From DATBRC01 sp036560485 (GTDB lineage Bacteria; Pseudomonadota; Gammaproteobacteria; Burkholderiales; Burkholderiaceae_D): 64,000 nucleotides of DNA. The notes beneath the pieces are model-generated. The model searched no databases. It worked only from the letters and a program-made list of their open reading frames with translations, and was not told the origin of the DNA. Where the stretch lies: the NCBI GenBank assembly GCA_036560485.1, contig DATBRC010000054.1, positions 221,090 through 285,089 on the forward strand, in the 5' to 3' direction. Of this stretch, positions 16,311 to 25,668 are shown piece by piece (position 1 is the stretch's first letter; each line of letters opens with the position of its first letter). Made by a program: the position numbers and the translations under genes.

Positions 16311-17960
16311 ATGGCAGCTAAAGAAGTAATTTTCGGCGACGCAGCCCGGGCCAAGATGGTCGAAGGCGTCAACATTCTGGCGAATGCAGTTAAAGTCACC
16401 CTCGGCCCTAAAGGCCGTAACGTGGTTCTGGAACGTTCTTTCGGCGCTCCAACCGTGACCAAAGACGGTGTTTCAGTTGCTAAAGAAATCGAACTCAAAG
16501 ACAAGCTCATGAACATGGGCGCACAAATGGTCAAGGAAGTCGCTTCCCGCACCAGTGACAATGCAGGTGACGGTACAACAACCGCTACCGTGCTGGCACA
16601 AGCAATTGTCCGCGAAGGCATGAAGTTCGTCGCAGCCGGCATGAATCCAATGGATTTGAAGCGCGGTATCGACAAGGCAGTTGCAGCAACTGTCGAAGAA
16701 CTGAAAAAAATCTCCAAGCCATGCACCACCACCAAAGAAATCGCGCAAGTCGGTTCGATCTCGGCCAACAGCGATTCCTCCATCGGTGACCGCATCGCTG
16801 AAGCAATGGAAAAAGTCGGCAAGGAAGGCGTCATCACTGTTGAAGACGGCAAATCCCTGAACGACGAGTTGGACATCGTTGAAGGTATGCAGTTTGACCG
16901 TGGCTATCTGTCACCATACTTCATCAACAACCCGGAAAAACAAAGCACGATTCTCGACAATCCTTTCGTTCTGTTGTGCGACAAGAAAATCTCGAACATC
17001 CGTGATCTGCTGCCAGTATTGGAGCAAGTCGCCAAAGCCGGCCGTCCACTGCTGATCATCGCAGAAGACATCGAAGGCGAAGCATTGGCAACTCTGGTCG
17101 TCAACAACATCCGTGGCATCCTGAAGACCTGCGCAGTCAAGGCGCCTGGTTTCGGCGACCGTCGCAAAGCCATGTTGGAAGACATCGCTATCCTGACCGG
17201 TGGTCAAGTGATTGCGGAAGAAGTCGGCCTGACATTGGAAAAAGTCACACTGAACGACCTCGGCCAAGCCAAGCGTATCGAAGTCGGCAAGGAAAACACC
17301 ACCGTCATCGACGGCGCTGGCCAAGCTGCTGCAATCGAAGCACGCGTCAAGCAAGTGCGCGTTCAAATCGAAGAAGCAACTTCCGACTACGATCGTGAAA
17401 AGCTGCAAGAGCGCGTTGCAAAACTCGCCGGCGGCGTAGCCGTAATCAAAGTCGGTGCTGCTACCGAAGTTGAAATGAAAGAGAAAAAAGCACGCGTTGA
17501 AGATGCATTGCACGCTACTCGCGCTGCGGTTGAAGAAGGTATCGTTCCCGGCGGCGGCGTTGCGCTGTTGCGTGCACGTGCCAACATCAACATCAAAGGC
17601 GACAATGCCGATCAAGACGCGGGCATCAAGATCGTTCTGCGCGCAATGGAAGAGCCGCTGCGCATGATCGTTCAAAATGCCGGCGACGAAGCATCTGTCG
17701 TGGTTGCAGCTGTATTGGCTGGCAAAGGTAACTTCGGTTACAACGCTGCTAACGGCACCTACGGTGACCTAGTTGAAATGGGCGTGCTGGATCCAGCTAA
17801 AGTGACGCGTTCGGCATTGCAAAATGCTGCATCAATCGCATCGCTGATGTTGACCACGGACTGCATGGTTGCCGAAGTTACTGAAGACAAGCCAGCTGGT
17901 GGTGGCATGGGCGACATGGGTGGTATGGGCGGCATGGGTGGTATGGGCGGCATGATGTAA
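16311..17960 (+). CDS. groEL: Chaperonin GroEL
   Basis: The 60-kDa ATP-dependent chaperonin that folds cytosolic proteins with GroES. The 549 residues carry VTLGPKGRNVVLER, AGDGTTTATVLAQA (ATP-binding Asp), GVAVIKVGAATEVEMKEKK, VEEGIVPGGGVALLRA, and the Gly-Gly-Met C-terminal repeat tail. Start is supported by AGGAG eight bases upstream. Co-transcribed with groES and followed by a strong terminator at 18026. Confidence 0.98.
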   Translation: MAAKEVIFGDAARAKMVEGVNILANAVKVTLGPKGRNVVLERSFGAPTVTKDGVSVAKEIELKDKLMNMGAQMVKEVASRTSDNAGDGTTTATVLAQAIVREGMKFVAAGMNPMDLKRGIDKAVAATVEELKKISKPCTTTKEIAQVGSISANSDSSIGDRIAEAMEKVGKEGVITVEDGKSLNDELDIVEGMQFDRGYLSPYFINNPEKQSTILDNPFVLLCDKKISNIRDLLPVLEQVAKAGRPLLIIAEDIEGEALATLVVNNIRGILKTCAVKAPGFGDRRKAMLEDIAILTGGQVIAEEVGLTLEKVTLNDLGQAKRIEVGKENTTVIDGAGQAAAIEARVKQVRVQIEEATSDYDREKLQERVAKLAGGVAVIKVGAATEVEMKEKKARVEDALHATRAAVEEGIVPGGGVALLRARANINIKGDNADQDAGIKIVLRAMEEPLRMIVQNAGDEASVVVAAVLAGKGNFGYNAANGTYGDLVEMGVLDPAKVTRSALQNAASIASLMLTTDCMVAEVTEDKPAGGGMGDMGGMGGMGGMGGMM

Positions 17961-18025
17961 TTTTCCAGTTGCGCAGCACGATTTAATTGTGCAGCCGACT
18001 TGAAATGCTTCATCCTCAACAATGA

Positions 18026-18053
18026 AAAAGCCTGCAGAAATGCAGGCTTTTTT
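18026..18053 (+). terminator. Rho-independent terminator of groESL
   Basis: AAAGCCTGCA, loop GAAA, TGCAGGCTTT followed by more T residues, 66 bases after the groEL stop. The A-run on the 5' side makes it bidirectional, and it could also end the DUF4242 transcript coming from the right. Confidence 0.92.
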
Positions 18054-18093
18054 GTTTTCAAATCCTAAGGCATATAGTCAAAACAAAAATCGC

Positions 18094-18342
18094 TTACTCG
18101 ATCACATCCGCAGTCCATATGCGATCAAAACTTGCCTGTGCTTCTCGTTGTACTTTCCGCACCGTTTCAGCATCTGCTGCTTCATATTCGCACACCATGC
18201 GGCGCCGATCGGTAGACAACAAACTGCGCTTCCACTTCACTTTATAAATTTCCAGACATGGGCGTTCACGGTCCGCAACCTTTGCCATGTCGGCATCAGA
18301 TTGCGGCGTTTCAAAATTACGTTCGACGATAATGCGGGACAT
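18094..18342 (-). CDS. DUF4242 small protein
   Basis: The 82-residue product matches the DUF4242 family (ferredoxin-like small proteins, some reported as nickel-binding): it opens MSRIIVERNFETP and contains KVKWKRSLLSTDRRRMVCEYEA-type text, the last part being the family's Cys-Glu-Tyr region, and ends in AQASFDRIWTADVIE. I start at the ATG at 18342, which has GGAG upstream, rather than at 18357. It lies 48 bases after the stop of the giant regulator on the same strand and is probably co-transcribed. Function is unknown. Confidence 0.78.
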   Translation of the reverse strand: MSRIIVERNFETPQSDADMAKVADRERPCLEIYKVKWKRSLLSTDRRRMVCEYEAADAETVRKVQREAQASFDRIWTADVIE

Positions 18343-18390
18343 GGAATGCTCCTTCACGTCAGGGGTTGATTGCAGGATTGCGACACAAGC

Positions 18391-21300
18391 TTATCGAGCC
18401 TTCGTTGGAACCGGCGTTGGAATTTGCCGGTCGCGCATCATCGACATTTTTTTGTCACGCATGGCAAGTTCTGCACGAGCAAGAAAATCTTGTGCACGCG
18501 CACTAACAGAAGCCGATGCAATGCCAGCCGAATGCGTTTTCTGAAAATCGGCAAGTGCTTCAGGTTTGCTTGCACGGGCACAAGTGACAAAAGCAAGAAG
18601 TGCTTGCGCAACCGCAATGTCAGTACTGCGGCCAACAGCTTGCGCTGCCTTCAGCGCTTCAGCTGCAGCAGGTTCAGCCTGTTCAAGCTTATTATTGTGA
18701 AGAGCAAGCTCGGCTGCATGATTCAACACATAAGCGAGATGCGATTTGTCGTCGAGTTCGCGCAGCGCATGAATACTCGACTCCAACAAAGCTGCAGCAG
18801 ATTCGGCATCGTGTACCGGAGTACGCCGCAAATCCGAAATAGCTTGCAACGCATCAGCCATCGGCACTTTGACATCGCCCATGCGCTTGATGACTTGCTC
18901 AATTTCGCTGCAGAGCTTATCGACAGCGTCATAATGTCCGCACTCAAGCTGAATCGTCGCCAACCAAACCAGGCACTCCAATTCACGCCAGCGATCTTCA
19001 CGCAGGCGGGCAAGTTCAACCGCTTGTTGTGTTGCGCTCTGTGCAGATACAAGATCGCCATCCCAACGCGCCAGCAAACCGCGCCCCCATTGCAGTTCAA
19101 TGATGTGCAAATTCATCTCATCAGCTTGCGCTGCAGCTGCATTGATCAATTTTCGCGCTTGCGGCAAGTCGGATTCCACTTCGAGCAGGCAGCGCCCTGT
19201 ATTGGCAAGTTGCAGGCAATGCGTCGCGGCATCCGCTGTGCGGCTCATTTGCTCCGCACGCAAGGTTGCCTCGCGTGCACGCTCGATGTCGTTGGCTTGT
19301 TGAGCCAGCCAGGACAAGATGTGCAAGCCGCTTGCCGCAGCGCTGTGCAATCCCATCCATTCAGCTTCTTCAATGGATTTTTGCAACTGCTGCATCAGGT
19401 TCGGCACACGCGTCGTTCTAGGATCTATTGCGGTGGCCACGATGCGCAATTTCAATAACGCGATGTGCGCTGTAACGCGTTCGGCACCTGCCGATAATTT
19501 TTCCAGCATTCCCAATCCACGCTCTGCTGCCGTCACGGCTTGCGCGTTAGCGAACACCCGCAGGCAGTGCTCCGCCGCTGCGATGCAAGCGCGCACTGTG
19601 AGCGCCGCATCGCCTGCCTGACTTGCATGATGCACCAGCGCGCCGTACAAGCTCGTGTCGTTGACGGCTGCAGCTTCGAGAACGCGCGCAATCTGCCGAT
19701 GCATTGCACGACGGCGTGGATGTGACAATCCGCGATAGACTGCCTCACGCACCAGATCATGCGCAAAATCATAATACCCTTCGCCGGTCGACATCAGCAG
19801 GCCACGCCTCTCAAGATGATCAACCCGCATCATCAATTCCGTCTCCGGCAAATTCATCGCGGCAGCCAACATTTCAAGGCGAAATTCACGGCCGGTCGCA
19901 GCTGCCCAGGCAATCAACTCGCGACTATTTTCATCAAGGCGCTCCACTCGGTCTGCCGTCAATGCCTGCCATGACAACTCTTCGCCCGCTGCTCCATCCG
20001 CCTTGGCTTCAGCGAGCGTCAAGATAAATAAAGGATTGCCGCCACTTTGGCGATGCACTGCTTTTGCATCTGCAGTTGGAGCGGCACGCGACAGAAGTAA
20101 TGCAACATCATCTGCATTGAGCGGATCGAGTATGCAGCGCTGCAAATGCCGGTCACGCGCAAGCGAATGCACCAATCCTTTGGCCCATTGGTTGTCGTCG
20201 ATCTCGCCTTGCCGTGCTGCGCCAGCGATCAGCAAACGCGTACCTTGATCGGCACTGCGCTCCAGATAATGCAGCAACGCAGATGAGCCTTCATCGAGCC
20301 ATTGCACATCGTCGAGGATCAGTACCAGCGGCTGCTGGGCCGCAAGGCTTTTCATCAGTTCTGCAGCCGCTGCAAACAAGCGCGTTCGATCACCTTGTTC
20401 AACAGTCGAAGCATCCGACACAGGCAGTAATGGCATCAGGTCACGTCGCAGGGAATCGGGGACAAGTGTAATCGGCAATGCGCGCAGAGCATCGATCCAG
20501 CTGCCATACGGCCGCATGATCTCGGCTTCGAAACAACGCGCAAACAGCACACGACAAGCCTTCTGTTCAGCACGCTCTGCCAGAGTTTCAAGCAATCTTG
20601 TTTTACCAATACCGGGCTCGCCGACGAACAACAGCATGTTGCGTTTTTCCGGCCGTTCAAGCGACGCAATTGCGGCGTCGATCAGATCGCGTTCTGCAAT
20701 GCGGCCGATCAGAGGGGCTGGCGCCTCGGCAGATGGTTCAATCGATGCGGGCTGCTGTATCGGTAATTTCGGCGCAATATCCTCAGGCACAATGGCTTGC
20801 GGCCGCTGGCGCAATGTGTCACGCAATTGACGCGCCTCGCTCTTCAATTCATTGGCAGGCATGATCCCAAGCTCGCGCTGGAACATGGATTCGGCATGAC
20901 GGCAGTGCGCTTCCGCATCGCGCAAGCGGCCCGCCGCAATCAGCAAACGTATCAAGGCCGCATGTGCCGACTCGGATAGCGGATCGGCTGCCACCAGCGT
21001 ACGCGCATAGGTAAGCGCACGTTCCGGTTCGCCAGCGAGACGGCCGATCAATGCATGCATCACCTTGATCCGCAATGCGCCATATGCTTCCCGCTCCGCC
21101 ATACACCATTGATGAAAACGATAGCAGGCGGGCAAATCCAGTCCATCGAGAAATTCGCCGGCAAGCAGTGCTGCGACCTGTTCGAGTGCAGCAGTCGTAG
21201 CAGCCTCTACCCCATCGGCAAGCAAGGCACGCACTTCCTTGGCATCAATGGTCGCGCCATGTGGCACGAATTGAACGCGCTCGCGATCTGCTTCGATGCG

Positions 21301-21573
21301 ACGTATCTGTGCATCGTCTACCACCGGGCGCAGCTTGGTCAGACTCCAGCGCAGCTCGGCACGCGGATCGTCCGGCCCATCCCATAACAGATCGCACAGT
21401 GCCTGGCGCGTTTGTGCCATACCGGTGCCGATCAGGTAACCGAGCAATGCACGGCTGCGCTTGGATGCAGGCAATGCTATTTCTTTGCCCGCATGCATGA
21501 CAGCGAGATCTCCCAAGAGGCGGATATGAATGATCTTTCCTTTTGCGGCAGAAGCGCGTGAGGTATGCGACAT
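18391..21573 (-). CDS. SARP/BTAD transcriptional regulator with AAA ATPase and TPR region (about 1060 aa)
   Basis: A large cytoplasmic regulator. Domain order (numbered from a GTG two codons upstream): winged-helix trans_reg_C at about 15-95 (HIRLLGDLAVMHAGKEI, RSRALLGYLI, ELRWSLTKLRPVV), BTAD at about 105-250, a STAND-type AAA ATPase with Walker A GEPGIGKT at 320-327 and Walker B VLILDDVQWLDE at 419-430, then a helical TPR-like region to the end. This is the architecture of large SARP-type activators. I start at the ATG at 21573; a GTG at 21579 is in frame. It diverges from the AhpD-like gene. Its targets are presumably the small genes on either side. Confidence 0.9.
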   Translation of the reverse strand: MSHTSRASAAKGKIIHIRLLGDLAVMHAGKEIALPASKRSRALLGYLIGTGMAQTRQALCDLLWDGPDDPRAELRWSLTKLRPVVDDAQIRRIEADRERVQFVPHGATIDAKEVRALLADGVEAATTAALEQVAALLAGEFLDGLDLPACYRFHQWCMAEREAYGALRIKVMHALIGRLAGEPERALTYARTLVAADPLSESAHAALIRLLIAAGRLRDAEAHCRHAESMFQRELGIMPANELKSEARQLRDTLRQRPQAIVPEDIAPKLPIQQPASIEPSAEAPAPLIGRIAERDLIDAAIASLERPEKRNMLLFVGEPGIGKTRLLETLAERAEQKACRVLFARCFEAEIMRPYGSWIDALRALPITLVPDSLRRDLMPLLPVSDASTVEQGDRTRLFAAAAELMKSLAAQQPLVLILDDVQWLDEGSSALLHYLERSADQGTRLLIAGAARQGEIDDNQWAKGLVHSLARDRHLQRCILDPLNADDVALLLSRAAPTADAKAVHRQSGGNPLFILTLAEAKADGAAGEELSWQALTADRVERLDENSRELIAWAAATGREFRLEMLAAAMNLPETELMMRVDHLERRGLLMSTGEGYYDFAHDLVREAVYRGLSHPRRRAMHRQIARVLEAAAVNDTSLYGALVHHASQAGDAALTVRACIAAAEHCLRVFANAQAVTAAERGLGMLEKLSAGAERVTAHIALLKLRIVATAIDPRTTRVPNLMQQLQKSIEEAEWMGLHSAAASGLHILSWLAQQANDIERAREATLRAEQMSRTADAATHCLQLANTGRCLLEVESDLPQARKLINAAAAQADEMNLHIIELQWGRGLLARWDGDLVSAQSATQQAVELARLREDRWRELECLVWLATIQLECGHYDAVDKLCSEIEQVIKRMGDVKVPMADALQAISDLRRTPVHDAESAAALLESSIHALRELDDKSHLAYVLNHAAELALHNNKLEQAEPAAAEALKAAQAVGRSTDIAVAQALLAFVTCARASKPEALADFQKTHSAGIASASVSARAQDFLARAELAMRDKKMSMMRDRQIPTPVPTKAR

Positions 21574-21582
21574 TTCCACGTT

Positions 21583-21603
21583 CGTTCCAACTATCGTTCC
21601 AAC
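21583..21603. promoter_or_regulatory. 9-bp direct repeat at the start of the SARP-like regulator
   Basis: CGTTCCAAC occurs at 21583 and again at 21595, exactly 12 bases apart, with a further TTCCA at 21574. The repeats sit in the divergent spacer just upstream of the regulator ATG. BTAD/SARP proteins are known to bind short direct repeats spaced about one helical turn, so autoregulation or control of the divergent gene is plausible; this is inference. Confidence 0.4.
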
Positions 21604-21708
21604 GATGGTGCGAGATTCTTATGCACAGATCAGCAGACGTTGTTTCAGTAATCGACACATACCGTCTTCTTGATCAGTCTATCAACCTACCCTTATCAGG
21701 AGAGTCTC

Positions 21709-22212
21709 ATGCTATCGAACATCAAACGTATGCGTCAAGCCACAATCGTATTGGCAATCACAGGTATTGTTGCATCAGGCAGTGCCTTCGCACAAAACGC
21801 ACAAGCCAGTGCCAGTGCCAGTGCCAGTGCAACTTATCAGGATATTGAATCCACACTCGGCATCGTGCCTGGTTTCTTCAAGGCATTTCCTGAAGCCGGC
21901 ATCGCAGGCGCATGGACAGAATTCAAAACACTGCAGGTCAGCGATCAAACTTATCTCACACCCAAGGTCAAACAATTGATCGGCTTGGCCGTGTCGGCAC
22001 AAGTGCCATGTGCATACTGTGTGTACTTCCATACATCTGTTGCCAAGGCTTATGGTGCAACGGACGACGAAATCAAGGAAGCGGTGGCGATGGCTGCAAT
22101 CTCCCGTCATTGGAGCACTGTACTCAACGGAATGGCGATTGACTTGCCCACCTTTAAACGTGAAGTCGACACATCGTTGCGCATGATGGCTGACAAGTCA
22201 AAAAAGAAGTGA
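21709..22212 (+). CDS. Exported carboxymuconolactone decarboxylase/AhpD-like protein
   Basis: The 167-residue product has a signal peptide (IVLAITGIVASGSAFAQ) and an AhpD-like/CMD domain with the redox pair in VPCAYCVYFHTSVAKAYGA, followed by EIKEAVAMAAISRHWSTVLNG. CxxC-type AhpD domains are alkylhydroperoxidase or thiol-redox proteins; a periplasmic location is less usual. Right after the cleavage site lies an ASASASAS stretch encoded by four GCCAGT hexamers. AGGAGAG precedes the ATG at 21709; an upstream ATG at 21670 is rejected. It diverges from the giant regulator. Confidence 0.85.
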   Translation: MLSNIKRMRQATIVLAITGIVASGSAFAQNAQASASASASATYQDIESTLGIVPGFFKAFPEAGIAGAWTEFKTLQVSDQTYLTPKVKQLIGLAVSAQVPCAYCVYFHTSVAKAYGATDDEIKEAVAMAAISRHWSTVLNGMAIDLPTFKREVDTSLRMMADKSKKK

Positions 22213-22292
22213 AGGTCATTTCATTTCTCAATGACGGCAACCTTGCCCCGATCTATTGAATCACCCTGCAACACTCACACAGGAGAAACATC

Positions 22293-22598
22293 ATGTTTAT
22301 CGCAAAATGGCAAATCGATGCACGCTTCGGACACAAGCAAAAAGTAATCGACAAACTGAAAAACTGGACCAAGGAAATTGCACCACAGGTTGGCTTGACG
22401 CGCGGACGTCTGCTAACCGGATCGGTCGGCGCGCTGGAAGCAACTGTCATACATGAATGGGAAGTCGAAGATCTTGCTCAACTTGATCGTGCATGGTCGA
22501 AACTTGCAACGCTTCCCGAGCATGCGCAATGGGGTGTGGATCTGGAACCGTTAGTAGTCTCAGGGACTGCGCGTTGGGAGATTTTTCGTGTCGTTTAA
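22293..22598 (+). CDS. Small dimeric alpha/beta-barrel (ABM/NIPSNAP-like) protein
   Basis: The 101-residue product opens MFIAKWQIDARFGHKQKVID and has the strand-helix pattern of a dimeric ferredoxin-like (antibiotic biosynthesis monooxygenase/NIPSNAP) fold: IHEWEVEDLAQLDRAWSKLA and a final WEIFRVV strand. CAGGAGAAAC precedes the ATG. It follows the AhpD-like gene by 80 bases on the same strand and is probably under the same regulator. The exact reaction is unknown. Confidence 0.65.
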   Translation: MFIAKWQIDARFGHKQKVIDKLKNWTKEIAPQVGLTRGRLLTGSVGALEATVIHEWEVEDLAQLDRAWSKLATLPEHAQWGVDLEPLVVSGTARWEIFRVV

Positions 22599-22653
22599 TG
22601 TGCACATCATTTGAAGCATGCGCATTGAATTCAGGAGTCTTTATACATAAAAA

Positions 22654-22683
22654 GAATGGCCATAGAGAACTCTGTGGCCATTC
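22654..22683. terminator. Strong hairpin in the 306-base gap 22599-22904
   Basis: GAATGGCCA...TGGCCATTC with an inner AGAG/CTCT pairing makes a nearly uninterrupted stem with a tiny loop. It lies 56 bases after the ABM-like gene. On the plus strand it is followed by CGTATATAT rather than a T-run; on the minus strand a TTTTT run follows. It probably ends the upstream transcript, but this is uncertain. The remaining gap up to 22904 is AT-rich and shows no other feature. Confidence 0.5.
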
Positions 22684-22904
22684 GTATATATCCGAAATAC
22701 AATCGCATGCCATATTTATGGCATATGTAAATCAATTTACGTATGCTTTAATGCTTTTTTGCATCTGCGAATTTTATTCTAAAAAATTTCCACAGGCTTA
22801 TCAAGCTGATGCAATAAGCTCGCAAATGCATATAATTATGGAGACGCCGCCACGCAAAATAGTAATAATCTGAAAAAATAAATTTCAGACAATGGAGATT
22901 TCTC

Positions 22905-24797
22905 TTGGGCAGCAAGGAAAAAAGAATAAGTGAGGCTGCAACATTTTTCGACGCGCGTCGCTTGCTTAGGGAGCGTGCTTCGGCTGTTGTTGAAAAGAAA
23001 ATGGTTAGCTTGCCTGAGCAGCTACACACCATACCGCTCGATTCAACATTGAAAATGCTGCATGAATTGCATGTGCACAAGGTCGAGTTGGAGATGCAAA
23101 ATGAAGAATTGCTACGGACGCAAAACGAGCTGTATTTTTCTCGTTTACGCTATGTCGATCTTTATGACCTTGCGCCTGTTGCCTACTGCACTTTAACGGA
23201 TACCGGGCTTATATTGGAGTGCAATCTTACTTTTGCATCTCTGCTTGACCTCGCGCGCGATGAACTGATCACCCAACAAATTTCCAGTTTCATTGTCGAA
23301 GAAGACCGCGATATTTTTCACCTTTACAAAAAACAGCTTCTTGCATCCGATCAAACGCCTTCGTGTGAATTTCGAATGACGAAGAGTGACGGCACCCGGT
23401 TCTGGGTACATTTGGTCGCCACGCTCGTGCCAAACACCACTGGCATGCCTGAATTACGCGCGATGCTGAATGACGCCAGCGCACGCAAACAGGATGAGGA
23501 ACGCATTCAACACCTGGCCCATTTCGACGCATTAACCGGACTCCCAAATCGCAGCCAACTCGACGTTCGCGCGGAATACGCCATTAGTTTGGCACAGCGA
23601 AACCAACTACCTGTAGCGTTGATGTTCCTGGATCTGGACCACTTCAAGGACATCAACGATTCACTCGGTCACACAATCGGCGATGCTTTGCTGATCGAAC
23701 TGGCAAACAGGCTGCGCTCAATGCTGCGCGACCAGGACACGGTATCGCGCCTGGGTGGCGATGAATTCATTTTCCTGCTGAGCGGCCTCGATGCCAATGG
23801 CGCAGCGAACGTTGCGCAAAAGCTTCTGAATATCATCGGAAAATCTTTCAGGATTGGCCAATATGATTTGAATGTGACCGGATCAATCGGCATCGCAATG
23901 TATCCGGGTGATGGTACGGATCTGGAGGCGCTTTGCAAAAGTGCGGATACTGCCATGTATCGAACCAAGCACGAGGGGCGGCATGGTTACCGTTTTTTCA
24001 CTGCCGAAATGCAAGTCCATTCAGCGCGCCATCTGCAACTGATCAATGCATTGCGTTCGGCATTGGAACACGACCAGCTACAGGTACACTATCAACCGCA
24101 AATATCGGTACGAGACGGACGGATTATTGGAGCAGAAGCCTTGCTGCGCTGGTCGCATCAAGATCTCGGGCAAGTGTCGCCGTCCGAGTTTATTCCTATC
24201 GCGGAAAACAGCGGGCTGATCCATCACATCGGAGAATGGGTGCTGCGGCAAGCGGTGCGACAGGCAAAACGCTGGTCGCAAAATGGTCTGGCTCCGCTTG
24301 TTATCGCAGTCAATCTGTCGGCAATCCAATTCCGTCACATCGATCTCCCATGCTCGATCACGCGTATTCTTGAAGAAGAGAATCTGGCTCCGGAATATCT
24401 TGAACTGGAATTGACAGAAGGCGTCGCCTTGCATGACCCGCAAGGCGCGATTGCCATCATGAATGACTTGCACGAACGCGGCGTCCGCATGTCGATTGAT
24501 GATTTCGGGACTGGCTATTCGTCACTGGGCCATTTGAAAAAATTTAAAGTCTACAAACTCAAAATCGATCGATCCTTTGTGCGCGACATCAGTTCCGATC
24601 CGGAAGACAAAGCGATCGTTGGAACGATCATCAGCATGGCGAAAAGCCTGGGAATGCGAACGATTGCCGAGGGCGTAGAAACAGCAGAACAGCTGGCATT
24701 CCTGCGCGAGCAAGGCTGCGATGAAATTCAGGGTTTTTACTATAGCGAGGCATTACCGGCTGACCAATTTGAGGAATTTGTTCAGTCAATGAGATAA
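22905..24797 (+). CDS. PAS-GGDEF-EAL cyclic-di-GMP signalling protein
   Basis: A 630-residue cytoplasmic protein without membrane segments. An N-terminal coiled coil (about 45-78) leads to a PAS domain (80-195, VDLYDLAPVAYCTL). The GGDEF domain has the intact motif at 284-288 and the RxxD inhibitory site (RDQD at 275-278), so synthesis and product inhibition are both possible. The EAL domain has EALLRW at 411, DDFGTGYSSL, KIDRSFV and EGVET, so phosphodiesterase residues also look complete. Start is TTG at 22905 with TGGAGA upstream. The PAS domain resembles that of the histidine kinase at 59655. Confidence 0.93.
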   Translation: MGSKEKRISEAATFFDARRLLRERASAVVEKKMVSLPEQLHTIPLDSTLKMLHELHVHKVELEMQNEELLRTQNELYFSRLRYVDLYDLAPVAYCTLTDTGLILECNLTFASLLDLARDELITQQISSFIVEEDRDIFHLYKKQLLASDQTPSCEFRMTKSDGTRFWVHLVATLVPNTTGMPELRAMLNDASARKQDEERIQHLAHFDALTGLPNRSQLDVRAEYAISLAQRNQLPVALMFLDLDHFKDINDSLGHTIGDALLIELANRLRSMLRDQDTVSRLGGDEFIFLLSGLDANGAANVAQKLLNIIGKSFRIGQYDLNVTGSIGIAMYPGDGTDLEALCKSADTAMYRTKHEGRHGYRFFTAEMQVHSARHLQLINALRSALEHDQLQVHYQPQISVRDGRIIGAEALLRWSHQDLGQVSPSEFIPIAENSGLIHHIGEWVLRQAVRQAKRWSQNGLAPLVIAVNLSAIQFRHIDLPCSITRILEEENLAPEYLELELTEGVALHDPQGAIAIMNDLHERGVRMSIDDFGTGYSSLGHLKKFKVYKLKIDRSFVRDISSDPEDKAIVGTIISMAKSLGMRTIAEGVETAEQLAFLREQGCDEIQGFYYSEALPADQFEEFVQSMR

Positions 24798-24898
24798 TCC
24801 CGATCCTAGAACTCATTTCAGTGCACTTTCGGTTAACACGAGAAGTGAGCTACTGAGCAGAGCAGTCATCTCAATCGTCTCAAAAAACAAGTCTTCGT

Positions 24899-25537
24899 AT
24901 GGCAAACGTATTCATCACCGGCGCGACCGGCTATCTGGGGCGCAGCCTTATTACTGCACTGCTGGCACGCGGCCATCAAGTACGCGGGCTGGTACGTGCC
25001 GGCAGCGAACATAAACTTCCACCGGGATGCAAAGCCGTTGTCGGCGATGCGCTCGATGCCGCATCCTATGTGCAAGCGATTGCTCCAGCCGACACGCTGA
25101 TCCATTTGGTTGGCGTACCTCACCCCAGCCCATCCAAGGCAGAACAATTCCAGACGATCGACCTGGCCTCCGCCAGGATCGCAGCAAGTAATGCACGCGC
25201 AGCTGGCATCAAGCATTTCATCTATGTCAGCGTCGCACAACCGGCGCCTGTCATGCAATCCTATATCGCTGCGCGTGCGGCCGCTGAGCAAGCCATCCGG
25301 GAAGCAGGGCTGAATGCGACGATCTTGCGCCCGTGGTATGTACTTGGACCGGGCCATCGTTGGCCTTATCTGTTCTTGCCGCTCGTCTGGTTGCTTGAAC
25401 GTTTGCCTACCACCCGTGAGACAGCGCGGCGGCTTGGCTTTGTTACGCTTGCCGAGATGACTGCCGCGCTGTGCCGCGCGGTAGAAACACCTGCGTCAGG
25501 CGTGCGAATTTTGACTGTTGCAGAAATCAAAAAATAA
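24899..25537 (+). CDS. Atypical SDR, NAD(P)-binding epimerase-like protein
   Basis: The 212-residue product has the Rossmann dinucleotide motif ITGATGYLGRSLI at the N terminus, then GHQVRGLVRAGSE and IKHFIYVSVAQPAPVMQSYIAAR, resembling NAD(P)H-binding atypical SDRs (NmrA/UPF0105-like). It is shorter than classical epimerases and has no clear YxxxK catalytic pair beyond SYIAARAAAE, so a redox-sensing or reductase role cannot be separated. It lies 131 bases before the P450 on the same strand. Confidence 0.82.
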   Translation: MANVFITGATGYLGRSLITALLARGHQVRGLVRAGSEHKLPPGCKAVVGDALDAASYVQAIAPADTLIHLVGVPHPSPSKAEQFQTIDLASARIAASNARAAGIKHFIYVSVAQPAPVMQSYIAARAAAEQAIREAGLNATILRPWYVLGPGHRWPYLFLPLVWLLERLPTTRETARRLGFVTLAEMTAALCRAVETPASGVRILTVAEIKK

Positions 25538-25668
25538 ACAGCAAGCATGCACGAGTCATATTCATTTAAAATGCGCCATCACAATGATCCGCATCATTCA
25601 ATCATTGGTGCTTCCAGCAAATAAATCACTCGTGACAGCCAGCCTCACAAACTTACCTGACCAAGATA

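Noticed and set aside
16911..17675. A 254-codon open frame antisense to groEL
   Set aside because: Mirror of groEL codon pattern; no ribosome-binding site and Cys/Phe/Asp-rich text unlike a real protein.
18370..19458. A 362-codon frame antisense to the SARP-type regulator
   Set aside because: Cys/Arg-rich shadow of the TPR-like region; the regulator is well supported.
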